Shown here in pieces: positions 60,763 to 64,000 of a DNA stretch of 64,000 nucleotides. The first letter of the stretch is position 1. Each line of letters starts with the position of its first letter. The stretch is from NCBI GenBank assembly GCA_032622095.1, contig CP136061.1, positions 37,391,797 to 37,455,796 of the forward strand. Direction: 5' to 3'. Made by a program: the position numbers and the translations under genes. This stretch comes from Siphonodentalium dalli (lineage: Eukaryota > Mollusca > Scaphopoda > Gadilida > Siphonodentaliidae). Under the pieces are notes generated by a model that worked only from the letters and a program-made list of their open reading frames with translations, was not told the origin of the DNA and did no database searches.

Positions 60763-61154
60763 CCCTTTACCCAACAGAACGGCCCTGTGCCAATGCATTC
60801 TCTTATATATGCGAGTCGACCATAGGTCGCCTCGCATATATAAGAGAATGCATTGGCTTAACACATTACAAATTATAAAATTGTTAAAGAATGTAAGAAA
60901 AAATGGTAAAAAGTGTTAAAAAAAGATTTTTTTTAGGCCAATGCATTCTCTTATATATGCGAGGCGACCTATGGTCGACTCGCATATATAAGAGAATGCA
61001 TTGGCACAGGGCATAACTGTAACTATCACAATGTGGTCAAGTAGCCGGTTCCAATGATATCCATATTTGTATGGTTCTATTGAGACAGACCGAAGATATT
61101 TTAGGCTGTTGAAGCTTTATTTGGCCGGTTTTGGCCGGTTTGTTGGGTAAAGGG
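60763..61154 (+). mobile_element. Family A twin-hairpin MITE in the satellite array
   Basis: TTAA both sides; complete. The right TTAA continues as TTAATGCTCTTAAGAC, so it is inserted at the start of a satellite unit. Confidence 0.85.
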
Positions 61155-62040
61155 TTAATGCTCTTAAGACACACATCAGAGAAATGTTCGTGAAATGCAG
61201 GTTTGCATTCAATGATGCTGGATATTATGGAAACTTATGTTCTGCCAAGTGGCCAGTAGGGCAGGGGACCATCCTATATTATTATGTCGTAAACACATAC
61301 ATGTTTTGTCTTTTTTTTGTTGAAGAATGCTCTTAAGATGCACATTAGAGCAAAGTTCCTGGAATACAAGTCTCCAGTAAAGGTATGTGACGGTAGGACG
61401 TGTATGGGTGTGTTCCGGTCTCTAATGTGGCCTGAATCCATTGGGGACCATAATGGAAATAAATGGTCTTAGGACTGTTTTCTTATGCTATCCCAGATGG
61501 TTTTTGGTCACCTGTTAGTGCCAGACATCTCCTTTACAGTCTCATACCCTGAATAAACACCATATACTCATGCTGGGCATTGGTCGACTGCAGAAGTGGC
61601 AGTGTAACATATGGTACATCACATCCTACCACAGGTGATCTATGTCCTGTAATAATTTAATATTCTACATCTTACTAATTTCTGTTAATCTGGCACATGT
61701 TATATCACCTACATGTATTTCCATTGTCTATTTTATATTTGCATGTAGGTTGTCCTGCACTAATGTGTGTTTAAAAGACCATTAAAACATATATTATCTT
61801 ATCTTAAAGGAGTGTGGCGTTTTCCTTCTTTTTTTCTTTTCTGCAGGCTGTGCTAGCAGGGCCAGGGATATCAGCCTATATTATTGTGTCTTTATAAATA
61901 AATTGTTCTCTTTTCTGAGGAATTCTATTAAGATTGATTTGAAAGCAATGTTCTTGGAATACATGCATTTATTTCCATTCAATAATCTTGGCTTTTAACT
62001 TTAGTTAAAGAAGGGGGGGGGGGGGGGGTTCAGTTTAGAA

Positions 62041-62705
62041 TGTGGAGCTTGGTAGCCCAGTGGTTAGAGTGTCAGACTTGTAATGGTGTTAACCCTTTAC
62101 CCAACAAACCGGCCAAAACCGGCCAAATAAAGCTTCAACAGCCTAAAATATCTTCGGTCTGTCTCAATAGAACCATACACATATGGATATCATTGGAACC
62201 GGCTCCTTGACCACATTGTGATAGATACAGTTATGCCCTGTGCCAATGCATTCTCTTATATATGCGAGTCGACCATAGGTCGCCTCGCATATATAAGAGA
62301 ATGCATTGGCCTAAAAAAAATCTTTTTTTAACACTTTTTACCATTTTTTCTTACATTCTTTAACAATTTTATAATTTTTAATGTGTTAAGCCAATGCATT
62401 CTCTTATATATGCGAGGCGACCTATGGTCGACTCGCATATATAAGAGAATGCATTGGCACAGGGCCCTTCTGTTGGGTAAAGGGTTAAGGCACCAGCATG
62501 AGGTCGCGCCCGCGCCATTGGACTATCATCTCAACAGTGGCTTGGCCAGATTAATCCGTGTGTGTGCTGTACAGAGCCACACGCTGTTTCAAAAATTGCG
62601 CCAGGTTGTGACCCTTGGGCAAGATAACTTGTACTGTGCTTGCTCAGTCATAACTAGACGAAAAATAGGGACCTGGTTGTTGGATAAGTGTAAGCCACTC
62701 AGGTG
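62041..62705 (+). repeat. tRNA-derived SINE-like sequence split by a family A element
   Basis: A-box-like TAGCCCAGTGG (62053-62063) is followed by GTTAGAGTGTCAGACTTG. After the insert come GAGGTCGCGCCCGC (B-box region, degenerate) and GTGACCCTTGGGCAAG (62608-62623), which resembles the conserved central part of CORE/Deu-type SINEs. Interrupted at 62093-62484. Confidence 0.5.
62093..62484 (-). mobile_element. Family A twin-hairpin MITE inside a SINE-like sequence
   Basis: TTAA both sides, complete, reverse orientation. Confidence 0.85.
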
Positions 62706-62949
62706 AAGCACCTGCAAAATGACAGCAGGCACATTAGACTCGGCATTACTCAACAGCAGGGGTAATTAAAATTGCTCAGAGCCCTCGCGGGGATATGCAC
62801 TATACAATTCCCATTATTACCATAGATGGAAAAAGGGAGAAACATCTCCTTCCCAACATTAACAGTTTTTTTTTTACCTCGCTTGAAATCAATTATTTGG
62901 ACACGATTACCCTATGATTTGCGAAGTGATACATACGCTTTGATAAATA

Positions 62950-63040
62950 TGTCGGGGTTTGAACCAGCACCAATGCTACCTCATCTAGCCAAGACTACTG
63001 AGATGGTATACATGACCTAACCACCTCAGCTATGGGGACA
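62950..63040 (-). repeat. tRNA-like SINE head
   Basis: On the - strand, A box TAGCTGAGGTGG (63021-63032) and B box GGTTCAAACC (62956-62965) match Pol III consensus. Their spacing of about 55 bases is longer than in most tRNAs, so a SINE promoter is more likely than a tRNA gene. Confidence 0.55.
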
Positions 63041-63041
63041 T

Positions 63042-63291
63042 CCCTTTCATGATGGGAACTGAGCTGGTGCAGCATTAAGATCCTGTGCCAGTGCAATCTT
63101 AAATGCGAGTCTCCTATAGGGAGCCTCGCATATATAAGAGAATGCACTGGCTTACAAGGCAAAGATACATATTGTTAGGTCAATGTATTCTCTTATATAT
63201 GCGAGGCTCCCTATGTGAGACTCACATATATAAGAGAATGCATTCGCACAGGATGTTCGCAAACTTTCAGGAAGCTCCAGTCATGTGAGGG
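63042..63291. mobile_element. Family C element
   Basis: CCCTTTCATGATGGG left end, two GTCTCC(T/C)ATAGGGAGCC-type hairpins, right end before TTAA. It abuts the SINE-like head. Confidence 0.7.
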
Positions 63292-63351
63292 TTAAAACGG
63301 AAGCTGTTGCACCGAGATTCGAGCTACGTATCAGTCTGAACATGGGTTTAA

Positions 63352-63559
63352 CCCTTTCAGTGCCAAGTCCGATTTTTGTATCAACCCATATTTCCTTGAT
63401 CATTTTTCAAATTTATTGATTATAATAATGTGATACATTGATGGAAAGAGCTCTTAAGAGCTCTTTCCATCAATGTATCACATTATTAAAATCCATAAAT
63501 TTGAAAAATGATCAAGGAAATATGGGTTGATACAAAAATCGGACTTGGCACTGAAAGGG
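63352..63559. mobile_element. Family B TTAA foldback MITE
   Basis: TTAA flanks; 208-bp near-perfect palindrome, centre AGAGCTCTTAAGAGCTCT. Confidence 0.85.
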
Positions 63560-63734
63560 TTAAAGGTCGACAAATACAGAACGGATCTACCATTATATTG
63601 GAACAGCAGAACAACTTCCTCTGAAATTTTATCTGTGACTGCATGTACAATATACTGGTACTGGCGTATATATCAGATGGAGGCGCTGACTCAGTATGAG
63701 TGGTCATTGCTTCCATGTGAACAAATTCTCCTTT

Positions 63735-64000
63735 CGAATCGCAATGGCCATGTATCGATCGGAATGGAAATGTATCGATCGGAATGGCCATGTATCGATA
63801 GGAATAGCAATGTATCAATCGGTATGGCCATGTATCGATCAGAATGGCAATTTATCAATCGGTATGGCCATGTATCGATCAGAATGGCAATGTATCGATC
63901 GGAACTGCAATGTATCGATCGGAACTGCAATGTATCGATCAGAACGGCAATGTATCGATCGGAACAACCATGTATCGATCGGAATGGCAATGTATCGATC
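63735..64000. repeat. 20-bp minisatellite running off the window
   Basis: TGTATCGATCGGAATGGCCA-type unit, at least a dozen copies with changes at a few positions. The ATCGAT/CGATCG core is self-complementary. Open frames across it are a by-product. Confidence 0.9.

Noticed and set aside
62383-62706. Open frames with [15 protein letters not shown] peptides, found at many sites (also 17937, 24471, 54096, 57133, 60551)
   Set aside because: They are translations of the hairpin cassette TGCATTCTCTTATATATG and its complement, not a protein family.
62950-63040. Functional tRNA gene on the minus strand
   Set aside because: Boxes are good but their spacing is long and no clean acceptor stem could be drawn; a SINE head is more likely.
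63486-63990. Open frames rich in RSIHG/SDRYIA
   Set aside because: Product of the 20-bp minisatellite.

Overview
The window is nuclear DNA of an animal, most likely a marine invertebrate; the phylum cannot be fixed from this sequence alone. The evidence is AT-rich DNA, intron-split genes with GT/AG splice sites, many short TIR and foldback transposons, tRNA-derived SINE-like pieces, and 'ATAACTC...GGACGGACGG' and 'GACAGACAGACA' tailed dispersed repeats. No bacterial operon, CRISPR array or phage is present.

Two coding loci can be supported. (1) A complete WEE1-type mitotic inhibitor kinase on the + strand: ten coding exons from 14431 to 24569 join in frame into 562 residues, with a candidate promoter at 14160-14320 and a possible 3' UTR reaching poly(A) signals near 27735. 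(2) Four phase-0 exons on the - strand (58487-58609, 45154-45375, 42666-42854, 39235-39390) that read as the C-terminal part of an unrecognised coiled-coil protein with a Ser/Thr-rich tail.

Layout: 1-14 kb is gene-free, AT-rich and holds few repeats. 14-28 kb is the wee1 locus, whose introns and 3' end carry several non-autonomous DNA transposons. 28-39 kb is a mosaic of foldback elements and nested hAT-like elements. 39-59 kb is the sparse - strand gene with transposon-filled introns. 58.8-62 kb is a satellite-like array of about 180-bp units broken up by insertions. 62-64 kb holds SINE-like pieces, two foldback elements and a 20-bp minisatellite that runs off the end.

The outstanding feature is a community of palindromic miniature elements. 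One group is flanked by TTAA and begins CCCTTT, which is piggyBac-like. Different TIR backbones carry the same hairpin cassette. In several families each copy has private substitutions mirrored in both arms, so the palindromes are being kept or re-made as hairpins. One element sits exactly on the wee1 stop codon, whose TAA belongs to the TTAA target. All transposons seen are non-autonomous; no transposase was found.
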